The position numbers and the translations under genes were made by a program. Positions 1 through 7,761 of a stretch of 24,214 nt of DNA are shown piece after piece. Origin of the DNA: an uncultured Clostridia bacterium (lineage in GTDB: Bacteria > Bacillota > Clostridia > Saccharofermentanales > DTU023). The DNA lies in NCBI GenBank assembly GCA_937922005.1, contig CAKZWV010000001.1, forward strand, positions 1 to 24,214, written 5' to 3'. A model generated the notes under the pieces. The model was not told the DNA's origin. It ran no database searches and was given only the letters and a program-made list of their open reading frames with translations. Position 1 is the stretch's first letter; the number at the start of each line of letters is the position of its first letter.

Positions 1-224
1 CTAAAAGGATAGGTCACTTCACTAGGAAGAGCCTCTTTGTGAATTGCTGATAAGGCCGCAGGACTGGGGCAAGCCCAGGGAAGCGGGGTTTTCACGCAGG
101 TAAAGTTCCAGCCCGAATAGAGGGTAAAGGGTCGATCATTGATCGTCCCGTAGATGGCATCACTATTAGCCGTAATGTCAAAGCGATACCGGGCTGCAAA
201 ATCCACTAAGTTGTTGGCAATCAT
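1..224 (-). CDS. Partial CDS, N-terminal 74 residues of an unrecognised protein (runs off the left edge)
   Basis: An open frame runs from an ATG at 224 leftwards to the window edge without a stop. It begins MIANNLVDFAARYRFDI and continues through SGWNFTCVKTPLPWACPSP. A GGGAGG stretch lies about 12 nt upstream, a rather long spacing. There is no signal peptide or membrane segment in the visible part. It has two cysteines and several aromatic residues. I do not recognise the family and assign no function. The gene lies downstream of the ispH-rpsA terminator, so it probably starts a new transcription unit; the short phased repeats at 317-349 lie in its upstream region. The coding call rests on the uninterrupted frame at the edge and a plausible composition. 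Confidence 0.6.
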   Translation of the reverse strand, partial: MIANNLVDFAARYRFDITANSDAIYGTINDRPFTLYSGWNFTCVKTPLPWACPSPAALSAIHKEALPSEVTYPF

Positions 225-316
225 AGGCCTGTGCTTCCTCCCTTACATCTTGCCCTCTTATCTTGGCATGTTTCATGGAGTTTTTCAAGAATCGCCAGCC
301 GCTATTCGGACGCTGT

Positions 317-349
317 AGGGATACTTTGGGGATACTTTGGGGATACTAT
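317..349. repeat. Three tandem 11-bp direct repeats upstream of the partial gene
   Basis: Three near-identical units of ggggatacttt follow one another at 317-327, 328-338 and 339-349. The first starts with a instead of g and the last ends in at instead of tt. A period of 11 bp is about one helical turn, so the copies would face the same side of the DNA. A second pair of ~10-bp units, ctttaggca and cttttaggca, lies at 391-409. They sit about 100 bp upstream of the start codon at 224. They could be a regulator binding array, but no named operator is recognised. The rest of the gene-free stretch 225-564 contains the 411-436 terminator and nothing else I can identify. Confidence 0.55.
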
Positions 350-410
350 TCAGTTGCTATTGTGCTGCTTTGAGGAAGCGTTGGGAACACCTTTAGGCAC
401 TTTTAGGCAG

Positions 411-436
411 AAAAAAGCACCGGCAAATGCCGGTGC
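411..436 (-). terminator. Rho-independent terminator of the M50-scpA-scpB/cmk-plsC-ispH/rpsA operon
   Basis: A GC-rich hairpin, GCACCGGC / GCCGGTGC with an ATTT loop (417-436), is followed on the minus strand by six T residues (411-416). It lies about 130 bp beyond the stop codon of the ispH-rpsA gene. Confidence 0.9.
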
Positions 437-564
437 CTTAGGAAGTCAATGTTAATTCTTATCTTGGCCCTCTCTTACAGTCTATGGTTCATTCAGCTCA
501 TAGCCTACTCAGGACTTTGCTTACGTAAGATTTTGCCTTCATTGACTCAAGGATCTTGAAAGAC

Positions 565-3279
565 CTAGTCTTGAGACTCAGCAGATTCAGCACTTTCAGG
601 CTCTTCGCTGGCAGCCCCTTCTTCAGTAGCTTCCGACGCCGCCTCAGCCTCCGCTTCTGCAGCAGCTGCCGCCGCAGCTTCCGCTTCAGCCTTTTTAGCC
701 TCTTCAGCCTTGCGTTTAGCCTCTTCGATCTGCTTTTCTTCCGCAGCCTTCCGCTGCTCTTCCTTTTCCTGAGCTTCCTTCTCCAGCTTATCTACAATCT
801 CTGCTCCAGCCTTACTTGCTACGGTAATATCTGCCGTACCAAAGAGGGTGCTGGTAGAGCTGGAATCATCCGTATAAGAGAAACTACCCGACCTCGGTCC
901 ACGTGACTCACCATCATGGTCATCAGAACGACGACGAGGGCGTCGGCCACTACGACGGTTATTCGAGTTAGTTCCCTGGGACTTCCAGTTTTCAAGAGCA
1001 GACTCCTCCGCATCGGGTGGATCAATAGGCTCCACGTCCTTAATGGAGATGCTGATTCTTCTACGCTCATTGGAAGTTTCGATAACTCTAGCATCCACTT
1101 CCATGCCCTCTTTGAGAACCTGGCTAGGATGATCTAGGTGGTAGTTCGAAATCTGGGAAATATGGCACAGAGCATCCAGACCTGGAGCAATCTCAACGAA
1201 TGTTCCAAAGTCCACCACTCGGACCACGATACCCCGGACAATAGATCCAAGAGGATAGCGCTCCTCAACGTGGTAGTAGGGATCATTTTCTGGACGCTTG
1301 AAGCCTAAAGAAATCCGATTCTTCTCCCGGTCGAAATCTTTCACGAATACGTGCATAATATCGCCGACATTCACGATATCCGAGGGATGCTTGACTCTCC
1401 GCCAAGAGAGTTCGGAGATATGAACCAAACCATCCACTCCGCCCAGGTCAACGAAGGCACCAAATGTCGAAATATTTCTTACGACACCATCATATTCCTT
1501 GCCGACTTCGATCTCATCCCAAATTTCCTTGGCCGCTTTTTTGCGTTCCTTCAGGAGAATGGCTTTTCTCGAACCACTGACTCTAAGTCTCTTCCGAGAA
1601 TTGTCAAAGTTCGTGATGATGATTTCCATGCTCTGGTTCAAATAGTCCTTCAGGTCTTCTGTCTTAACCGCTCTCAACTCAAGTTGAGTTTTGTTGATGT
1701 AGACATTGATGGACCCATAATTAGCAATGACCCCATCACGAGCTAGACTGTTGATTCTGACGGTAACCGGTTCACGGTTCAAATAAGCTTGCTCTAAGGC
1801 TTCTTTATGCTTGTTGAAGTCGACCCGGGTCTTGGAGAGAATAATTTCCTTCCCCATGTCGGTATTTCTGATGCGCCGAATGAAAACCTCAATGGCAGCA
1901 TGCTCCTTACAAGCCTGGTCCAAATCATAGTCTGGTTCAAATTCCTGTCTAGGGACCTTACCTTCCGACTTGTCTTTGACATCTACATAGACGTAATCGT
2001 CATCATAGCGAATCATGTTGCCCGTCACAACGGTGCCGGGTTTCAAACGCGGAATACTGTCAATAAAGTCGCTAAAGCTCACATCGCCTTCGTCATTCTT
2101 CTTCACTTCTGTCTCTGTTGATTTGGTTGCGGTACTTGTTTCAGCCTGTGCCTCATGGGTTTCTTCACGGACATCAGAAGAGCTTTCTAAAGATACCTCT
2201 GTTTCAGGAGTGCCCTCTACACTTTCAATTTCCTCCTGCGAAGCAGCCTCATTGTTTTCTTGCTGATTCTGCAAAACCTCATGTTCTGTCATTAAATGGA
2301 TAACCTCCCAGATTGTACTTTTTGGCGTAGATGCACCAGCTGATACTCCAATCTTCCTCGCACCCTTCCAGGTGCCATCCGCTTGGAGGCGGGCTAAGAT
2401 AGGCTCAAGTTCACCTACTCCATCGATGAAAGAGCAATTTCGGCAACGGTCCCGGGCGGCTTGAAATAATTTCGTCGTATTGGAGCTATCATGGCTCCCT
2501 ACAACAAAAAAGAGATCCATACGGGCAGCCAAATCCCGGTTTTCTCGTATGCGTACCGAAGTTACCTTACATATTGTAGCAAAGATTTTAATTTTTGCAA
2601 TTTTTTCCTGGATTATTTTTTGGAAAGCCAGAAATTTCCCCGGGTCGAAGGTCGTTTGGGCAAAAAGAGCCCAGTATTCCGGAGGCTCTGGCCCCTTCTC
2701 CCTTAATAGTGCATCGTCCAAGGCCTGTGACAAATACTGCAAATCCCCTGCCACGAGTACCTTTTCCGGTGCTGCCAGGTGTCCCAAGACCCCTTGAATT
2801 TCCGGATGGGACCGATCCCCCAGAATAAGAATTCCCGCTCCGTTGTCTTCCTCCTGGCGGACTTGCCGCTGGAGCTTTGCTACATAGGGGCAAGTTTCAT
2901 CCCATATTTCGCAGGCCTTGTGGCGTAGTTCAGTCAACACATCATGACGAGTCCCATGGGCCCGAATGACCACCCGGGCCCCCGGAGGGACATCACCAGG
3001 ATTCTCAGCCAGGTGAAAGCCCTGGCCCTTCAGATCTTCTAGGACCCTTGCATTGTGAACCAGGGGTCCCAACATATAGAGGGGGCGAGGATCTGAGCCT
3101 TGCTTTCCCTCTTGTGCCTCTTTCGCTAAGGCCTCCGCCTGACCTACCGCCCTAGCTACCCCAAAGCAAAAGCCTGCTGACGGATTTAAATAAATTTGCT
3201 TATTTATAACGGTAACAACAGGCTCATCCCTATCAGCACTTAAGGGAGATCCTTGTACTTGTGATTCGGGCCTTCCCAC
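565..3279 (-). CDS. ispH-rpsA: IspH (HMBPP reductase) - ribosomal protein S1 fusion
   Basis: This 904-residue fusion pairs an isoprenoid enzyme with an S1-type RNA-binding protein. Residues ~28-335 are IspH, the 4Fe-4S enzyme that reduces HMBPP to IPP and DMAPP in the last step of the MEP pathway. The three cluster cysteines are present (C38 in GFCFGV, C130 in DETCP, C237 in ATIC), as are active-site H75, H108, H158 with E160, the SSN at 265-267 and S317 in AGASTP. After an acidic linker (~335-410) come four S1/OB repeats at about 415-485, 502-570, 592-661 and 677-748. The tail has a basic patch (~774-784) and then an Ala/Glu/Lys coiled-coil-like region (~826-904). IspH-S1 fusions are known in Clostridia. 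The GTG start at 3279 has AGGAGG six bases upstream (3286-3291), and the gene overlaps the end of plsC by 40 bp. Confidence 0.97.
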   Translation of the reverse strand: MGRPESQVQGSPLSADRDEPVVTVINKQIYLNPSAGFCFGVARAVGQAEALAKEAQEGKQGSDPRPLYMLGPLVHNARVLEDLKGQGFHLAENPGDVPPGARVVIRAHGTRHDVLTELRHKACEIWDETCPYVAKLQRQVRQEEDNGAGILILGDRSHPEIQGVLGHLAAPEKVLVAGDLQYLSQALDDALLREKGPEPPEYWALFAQTTFDPGKFLAFQKIIQEKIAKIKIFATICKVTSVRIRENRDLAARMDLFFVVGSHDSSNTTKLFQAARDRCRNCSFIDGVGELEPILARLQADGTWKGARKIGVSAGASTPKSTIWEVIHLMTEHEVLQNQQENNEAASQEEIESVEGTPETEVSLESSSDVREETHEAQAETSTATKSTETEVKKNDEGDVSFSDFIDSIPRLKPGTVVTGNMIRYDDDYVYVDVKDKSEGKVPRQEFEPDYDLDQACKEHAAIEVFIRRIRNTDMGKEIILSKTRVDFNKHKEALEQAYLNREPVTVRINSLARDGVIANYGSINVYINKTQLELRAVKTEDLKDYLNQSMEIIITNFDNSRKRLRVSGSRKAILLKERKKAAKEIWDEIEVGKEYDGVVRNISTFGAFVDLGGVDGLVHISELSWRRVKHPSDIVNVGDIMHVFVKDFDREKNRISLGFKRPENDPYYHVEERYPLGSIVRGIVVRVVDFGTFVEIAPGLDALCHISQISNYHLDHPSQVLKEGMEVDARVIETSNERRRISISIKDVEPIDPPDAEESALENWKSQGTNSNNRRSGRRPRRRSDDHDGESRGPRSGSFSYTDDSSSTSTLFGTADITVASKAGAEIVDKLEKEAQEKEEQRKAAEEKQIEEAKRKAEEAKKAEAEAAAAAAAEAEAEAASEATEEGAASEEPESAESAESQD

Positions 3280-4217
3280 GACAAACCTCCTAAGGCAAAA
3301 CTTCGTTTCATTAGGGTCGCCGCCAAGAGATCAGCCTCCTCCGGCGTAACCCTTCCTCCAGGGGGAACATTGAGGCAAAATGGCGCCCCGTAAATAACCC
3401 GATTCTTCCGAAATAGCTTGTAAGTCCCGTCAATGTAAAAGGGAATAAGGATTGCCCCCGTCTTAATAGCCAGCTTTACCGTACCCGGCAGAGGCATGGT
3501 TGTCAGTGCCTCTTCCGGAGGAATCCGGTGAGCTTGCGGAAAAATTCCTAAAATACACCCATCCTTGAGGACTCGGAGCATTTGTTTCAGGGCCTGCATG
3601 TCGTTAATGGACCGATCCAGAAAAATAGCCTGGTAATCCCTACAAATATTCCCAACCACCGGGGTCGTCGCCAATTTTTCCTTCGCCACCCAAATGACAT
3701 GCTCCGGGAAGGAGGTTTCCAAGGTCAGCACGTCGAAATTAGAGGTATGGTTCCCATAGAGGATAATTGGTGGATGGTCTGCCTTCCAGGCAGTCAGCTC
3801 TGCCATAAAACCCACATTAGGCCTCAGGTCCCCAGCTAGGTCTTGACCTCGAAAGGCCTGCTGAAGTTTCTTAGGATCTGTAAAAATATCCGGTCTCAAA
3901 AAGCGACAAAACGCTACATATCCCCCAAAATGAGGGCGAAAGAGAAATCGAATCAGATTGCCAAAAAATTTCCGATAGCGCCGACGCTGAGGGAAATTGG
4001 CACAGGGCATTCCAGGGTTCGAAAGGGTCATCTCAGAAGGAAAACCCACAGGCGGGTTCGGCACTGAAACCAACTTCGTAAGCGCCGACGCTTCCGGGGC
4101 TCCTTTCAGCGTCTTTTCCTGTGTTCCTTGCCGCTCCTCGCTGGATGTCCTTTTAGCAGTACCTTTTACTGACTCTTCCGGCGTTCCTTGGCCTGGATCT
4201 TGCAGGGCTGAACTCAC
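3240..4217 (-). CDS. plsC: PlsC-like lysophospholipid / 1-acylglycerol-3-phosphate acyltransferase
   Basis: This 325-residue protein belongs to the PlsC family, which acylates lysophosphatidic acid at the membrane during phospholipid synthesis. The catalytic block NHTSNFD lies at 156-162 (His157, Asp162). WVAKEKL follows at 176-182, IFLDRS at 198-203, and a GAILIPFYIDG block near 254. The substrate-binding block usually written FPEGTR reads FPQAHR here (226-231), so Glu and Thr are replaced. Residues 1-75 are a Ser/Thr/Glu/Gly-rich extension that the family usually lacks. The GTG start at 4217 overlaps the TGA of the scpB-cmk gene (GTGA), and AGGAGG lies seven bases upstream, so translational coupling is likely. 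A position after cmk and before ispH-rpsA is common in Clostridia. The family call is secure; the exact acyl acceptor is inferred. Confidence 0.87.
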   Translation of the reverse strand: MSSALQDPGQGTPEESVKGTAKRTSSEERQGTQEKTLKGAPEASALTKLVSVPNPPVGFPSEMTLSNPGMPCANFPQRRRYRKFFGNLIRFLFRPHFGGYVAFCRFLRPDIFTDPKKLQQAFRGQDLAGDLRPNVGFMAELTAWKADHPPIILYGNHTSNFDVLTLETSFPEHVIWVAKEKLATTPVVGNICRDYQAIFLDRSINDMQALKQMLRVLKDGCILGIFPQAHRIPPEEALTTMPLPGTVKLAIKTGAILIPFYIDGTYKLFRKNRVIYGAPFCLNVPPGGRVTPEEADLLAATLMKRSFALGGLSWEGPNHKYKDLP

Positions 4218-5848
4218 GCTTGGGCCTCCTCTTGATCCGCATCATCTTCGTGATCCGAATCATCTTTTTTGCCCAAATCGGCAGGTGGGACCTCTCCCTT
4301 GCGGATCAACTCAGCAAAGCCCGATTTCAGAAGGATATCCGTCACAATAATATGAAAGACATCCTCAAATGAAAGCGCATCAGTCCTTACGACCTCTGCA
4401 TCTTCAGCAATAGCCATATTCTTTTGGTCATTTTCATCCCGCTTATTCTGGGCTTCTAGAACCTCCTCGCTGGAGACCTCTACCTCTTGCTCAGCCAACT
4501 GTTTACGCCGCCGTTCCGCTCGGACTTCCGGGGCCGCAGTCAAATAGTACTTAAAAGGCGCATCAGGCAGGACCACACAGCCAATATCCCGCCCATCCAT
4601 GATCAAGGAAGTTTCTGCAGCCAGAGACCGCTCCAGGCCCAAAATAAATTGGCGCAGCGCAGGCATCTGAGCCAGTTCAGATGCTAGACGAGAAATTTCC
4701 TGGCTGTGCAAGGCCTCTCCTGGCTCCTCCCCCCGGTATTGATTCACCTGGCGGGTCCCCTCAAAACGCACCTCAATATCCTTGGCAAATTGCTCTGAGG
4801 CTAAAAGCCTTGTCAGATTTGCCTTGGCATCGGCCGGCGCCCCGCCTTCCTCTTGAGCGACCGCCCAGGCCACCAGGCGAAACATCGCCCCAGTATCCAG
4901 GTGAGGAATGGCTAAAAACTCAGCCAGGGCGTCAGCCATAGTACTTTTTCCTACCCCTGCCGGTCCATCCAGGGCAATATGCCCTACCTGGTCTCGAAAA
5001 TAAGCCTGTAAAATCTCCTGGTCTTTTTCGCGTTGAAACATGGATTCCTCCTCTATTCTATCTTCTTTTGGCTGGTCTTCCTGCGCTAGATCTTTAGGGT
5101 CTTGGTCTTGCTGAGCTTGGTCTTGTTGGAATTGCTCTTGTTCGTCATGTGGAGCAGCACTTCTATCGCCTCCTAGAGCCTTACCCAGGTCGAGATTCTC
5201 CTCCGCCCGGGGCTCCAGCAGATCACGGATGGACTCATACATAAAAATTTCAAGCTCCGGAATTTCCTCCCAAGACTGAACTTGAAACTCCAAATAAAAA
5301 GTCGTACTAAGGCGAAAAAGCATGGGCCGTCCCACCGTATCCAGAGTCCCCGCCTCCTGCAAATAATCCATCTCCACCAGGCGATTCACTAAAGCGTCCG
5401 AATTGACGCCTCTGATTTTCTCAATCCCAGCCTTGGTCAACTGCTTGAAATAGGCAACCGCAGCCAGTACCTCATAGGCAGCCTTGCCCAAGTGGGGGCG
5501 GGAAGATTTACCCAAGAGTTTGCGAATGGCAGGAGCAAAACTTGCCTTCGTCGCCAAAGCGTAACCTTGGTCCTCAAAGTATCTGAGTTCGATCCCCCCA
5601 TCTTGCTCTTGTGCATATTTTTCTTTCAGATCTAGCAAAAGTCCCTCTACAAAGGGCTCTGTTACCCCAAGCTTATCTTCTGGCCGCCCTGTCTCCCGAC
5701 AAAGATCAGTTAAGACCTTCACCGTCAAGGGGCGGTCTGTCACAAAGAGAAGGGCCTCTACCTGGCCCCGGTAAAAAGCTTGTCGACTTTGCTCTATTTT
5801 TGCTTCCTGCGCATCCTTCCTCATGATCGAGAATGAATCCTTCCCCAT
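4214..5848 (-). CDS. scpB-cmk: ScpB - cytidylate kinase fusion
   Basis: One uninterrupted frame encodes two proteins that are normally separate. Numbering here is from a possible TTG at 5854. Residues ~24-205 are ScpB, the winged-helix partner of ScpA and SMC in chromosome condensation (YRGQVEALLFV near the start, YEVLAAVAYFKQLTKAGIEKIRG mid-domain written here only as positions 127-149, then NSDALVNRLVE and GRPMLF). Residues ~210-285 are an Asp/Glu/Gln-rich linker. Residues ~290-512 are CMP kinase, which phosphorylates CMP and dCMP: Walker A GPAGVGKS (297-304), DTGAMFR (320-326), DGRDIG (420-425) and RAERRR (445-450). An acidic tail follows. I place the start at ATG 5848, which shares TAATG with the scpA stop; TTG 5854 and ATG 5824 are alternatives, and none has a strong ribosome binding site. 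The 3' end overlaps plsC. Confidence 0.95.
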   Translation of the reverse strand: MGKDSFSIMRKDAQEAKIEQSRQAFYRGQVEALLFVTDRPLTVKVLTDLCRETGRPEDKLGVTEPFVEGLLLDLKEKYAQEQDGGIELRYFEDQGYALATKASFAPAIRKLLGKSSRPHLGKAAYEVLAAVAYFKQLTKAGIEKIRGVNSDALVNRLVEMDYLQEAGTLDTVGRPMLFRLSTTFYLEFQVQSWEEIPELEIFMYESIRDLLEPRAEENLDLGKALGGDRSAAPHDEQEQFQQDQAQQDQDPKDLAQEDQPKEDRIEEESMFQREKDQEILQAYFRDQVGHIALDGPAGVGKSTMADALAEFLAIPHLDTGAMFRLVAWAVAQEEGGAPADAKANLTRLLASEQFAKDIEVRFEGTRQVNQYRGEEPGEALHSQEISRLASELAQMPALRQFILGLERSLAAETSLIMDGRDIGCVVLPDAPFKYYLTAAPEVRAERRRKQLAEQEVEVSSEEVLEAQNKRDENDQKNMAIAEDAEVVRTDALSFEDVFHIIVTDILLKSGFAELIRKGEVPPADLGKKDDSDHEDDADQEEAQA

Positions 5849-6891
5849 TACCAAGAACTATCGGTTGGTTCCTGCTCCAAATGCTCCAAGGCCCTCCTGA
5901 GCTTGGCAGCATCAACCTTAGCACCCAAGTGGATTTCTCCTAAAAAGCCGTCCTGGGTCGCCTCCACATAGGCCTTCTGACAGTTGACTAAGGTGGCCAC
6001 CAGGCCCGTAAGGCGGCGGTTTCTCCCAAAGGCCTTGCCGAAAAGCTCATCAAAGGAACAGGTCTGATCCAATAAAAGTTTCCTCAACAAGAGGTCCTGG
6101 GCCTCATCCACCCGGTAGTCTCCCTGAGCGAGCTGTCGGTGGATAAGCCCTGCCATATAGGCCTCTTCTCCAGCCCGAAAGGCTCGCATGGCTAGCCTTT
6201 GCCAAGCTGCCCGAAAAAGCTCTAACTGGAAGACACCTTCCGTATCGGCCAAAGCCTCAGCAGGATCGAGTGTTGCCCCAGGCGCCGCCTCAGCAGGATC
6301 AAGTGTTGCCCCAGGCGCCGCCTCAGCTGGATCAAGATCAGACCATCGTAGGGCCCCCTTGGCTTGACGCAAAAAACTAGGTTCAGAAGCCCGCCTTTTC
6401 GATTCCAACTGATCTGCCACGACCTTGTTCCGCCGATAGACCAAAAGCCGGATGGTCAAATCCTCCCAGGCCTCATCAGAAGAGTCTTCCCAAGGCTCCT
6501 CAGGGTCTGCGTCCACTGGCAAGAGACACCTGGCCTTTAAGTCCAGCAAAATCGCCGCCATTAAAATAAAAGAAGACAAAAAATCCATCTCCTCCTGGTC
6601 GGTAAAATCTTCTTCCTCTAAGGCCTGGTCCAAGTAGTGGAGATATTGGTCACAAATACTCGCCAAAGAGACCCGAGTCAGATTTCCTCTGTCTTCCTTC
6701 AGCAAAGTATCCAAAAGATCCAAGGGTCCAGAAAAATCCTGAATCCGATAGATCTTCTCGGTCACTTCCTCCGGATCATCGAGTCTGTTCCCCGGATCGT
6801 CGAGTTGGTTCCCCTGATCGTCAAGGTTTTCTCCCTGATTATCAGGAGGCTGAGCAGGAGTATTTGCTAATGTTAGATCCTGGCGATTCAT
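5848..6891 (-). CDS. scpA: Segregation and condensation protein ScpA
   Basis: ScpA is the kleisin that bridges the SMC heads and binds ScpB. The N-terminal signature FSGPLDLLDTLLKE is at 53-66, the helical region with FILMAAILLDLKARCLLP at 108-125, and the C-terminal winged helix (CSFDELFGKAF to FLGEIHL) at 278-322. At 347 residues it is about 100 longer than usual. The extra length comes from an acidic N-terminal stretch (~20-41) with three DD(Q/P)GN-type repeats and a central stretch (~186-213) with two and a half copies of an 11-residue LDPAEAAPGAT unit; both match tandem DNA repeats. The ATG at 6891 lies six bases after the TAA of the protease gene without a clear ribosome binding site, which suggests coupled translation. 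The stop overlaps the scpB-cmk start. Confidence 0.94.
   Translation of the reverse strand: MNRQDLTLANTPAQPPDNQGENLDDQGNQLDDPGNRLDDPEEVTEKIYRIQDFSGPLDLLDTLLKEDRGNLTRVSLASICDQYLHYLDQALEEEDFTDQEEMDFLSSFILMAAILLDLKARCLLPVDADPEEPWEDSSDEAWEDLTIRLLVYRRNKVVADQLESKRRASEPSFLRQAKGALRWSDLDPAEAAPGATLDPAEAAPGATLDPAEALADTEGVFQLELFRAAWQRLAMRAFRAGEEAYMAGLIHRQLAQGDYRVDEAQDLLLRKLLLDQTCSFDELFGKAFGRNRRLTGLVATLVNCQKAYVEATQDGFLGEIHLGAKVDAAKLRRALEHLEQEPTDSSW
6254..6335. repeat. 33-bp tandem repeat inside scpA (2.5 copies)
   Basis: The units at 6254-6286 and 6287-6319 differ at one base, and a partial third copy runs from 6320 to about 6335. The repeat is in frame and encodes LDPAEAAPGAT on the minus strand, in a linker between the N-terminal and C-terminal ScpA domains. 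In-frame tandem repeats of this kind can change copy number by slippage. Confidence 0.9.
6775..6837. repeat. 21-bp tandem repeat near the 5' end of scpA (3 diverged copies)
   Basis: Three 21-bp units at 6775-6795, 6796-6816 and 6817-6837 share the atc(a/g)tc(g/a)ag core and encode three seven-residue acidic units (LDDPGNR, LDDQGNQ, LDDQGEN). The similarity between copies is lower than in the 33-bp repeat. Confidence 0.75.
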
Positions 6892-6897
6892 AGATTT

Positions 6898-7611
6898 TTA
6901 AGCAAAGATGCTCACAATCCAGTTGGCAAACCAAGCTAAGGGTTGGCGCAAAATCCAATTGATCGGCGTGGCCAAAATATCCATCAATTTAGAGATGATG
7001 TCACTTCCCAAAAAAATCAAAAGCAAAAAGGCCGTAGAAATCTCTCTTTGATGAACGAGCATAAACTCGTAGCTTTTGTCAGGCAGGAGAAAGCCAAAGA
7101 GTTTTGACCCGTCAAGGGGAGGAATGGGCAGGAGATTAAAAATAGCTAGGTTGACATTGGCTAAGTACATAGTGATTAAAAAGGTCCACAGGATCGCCAA
7201 AAGGGTGCCCCCCTCGCCTGGCTCGATATGGGAAAGCTCCTCCCATATTTGCAAGATCGTAATCCCTAAAGACGCTCCCAAGGCCAAAACCAAATTAGAG
7301 ATTGGCCCTGCTGCTGAGACCCAGGCCATCCCCTGGCGCATCGAAACATTCTTGCGAAATTGCATGGGGTTAACCTCTACGGGCTTAGCCCAGCCCAAAC
7401 CAATTAAAAGGAAACAAAGACTCCCCAACCAGGTTAGATGCGCCATCGGATTCATAGTTAACCTGCCCATCCGTGCTGCTGTATCATCTCCGAGTCGGTA
7501 AGCCATCCAGGCATGTGCCCTCTCGTGAAAGGAGAGAGAGATCATCAGAACCAAGACCTGGATAAGAACAGTAGTAATCCCCAAATTGCCGTTTAATATA
7601 CTTCGTAACAT
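6898..7611 (-). CDS. Site-2-protease-type M50 membrane metalloprotease
   Basis: This 237-residue hydrophobic protein is a short member of the M50 rhomboid-like/site-2 protease family found next to scpA in many Firmicutes. The zinc motif HERAH is at 29-33, inside the first membrane helix region. The third-ligand motif NLLPIPPLDGSK at 159-170 supplies Asp167. About five membrane segments are visible, including ~13-30, 56-73, 98-122, 137-160 and 190-206. It would cleave substrates within the membrane; its target is unknown. It is the first gene of the operon that continues through scpA to ispH-rpsA. The ATG at 7611 is the only reasonable start, but the nearest AGGAGG (7631-7636) is 19 bases upstream, unusually far. 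Confidence 0.93.
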   Translation of the reverse strand: MLRSILNGNLGITTVLIQVLVLMISLSFHERAHAWMAYRLGDDTAARMGRLTMNPMAHLTWLGSLCFLLIGLGWAKPVEVNPMQFRKNVSMRQGMAWVSAAGPISNLVLALGASLGITILQIWEELSHIEPGEGGTLLAILWTFLITMYLANVNLAIFNLLPIPPLDGSKLFGFLLPDKSYEFMLVHQREISTAFLLLIFLGSDIISKLMDILATPINWILRQPLAWFANWIVSIFA

Positions 7612-7653
7612 AGGATGTTTGTTTCGCTTTCCTCCTCTAATAAAGTGCCTTTT

Positions 7654-7682
7654 AGTCTAGCTGATTCGCATTTTTTACGCAA
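7654..7682 (-). promoter_or_regulatory. Candidate promoter for the M50-scpA-scpB/cmk-plsC-ispH/rpsA operon
   Basis: On the minus strand TTGCGT (7677-7682) is followed after 17 bp by TAGACT (7654-7659), about 40 bp before the M50 start. The match is weak at both boxes. It lies directly after the terminator of the surface-protein gene, which makes a new start here necessary. Confidence 0.4.
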
Positions 7683-7686
7683 AGAA

Positions 7687-7719
7687 CCCTCCTAGGGCCT
7701 AATAGGCCAAATAGGAGGG
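7687..7719 (-). terminator. Hairpin terminator downstream of the surface-protein gene
   Basis: CCCTCCTA (7687-7694) pairs with TAGGAGGG (7712-7719), and the loop contains a second GGCCTAATAGGCC hairpin. On the minus strand it is followed by TTCTTTG, only a moderate T-tract. It lies 43 bp past the stop at 7762. Confidence 0.7.
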
Positions 7720-7761
7720 CACAGTTACATAAATATTATTTCATTTTATATCTACTTATAT

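Noticed and set aside
556..906. Plus-strand open frame of 116 codons, Ser/Arg/Leu/Phe-rich
   Set aside because: It is the mirror of the Ala/Glu-rich tail of the ispH-rpsA gene; composition and lack of a ribosome binding site show it is not a gene.
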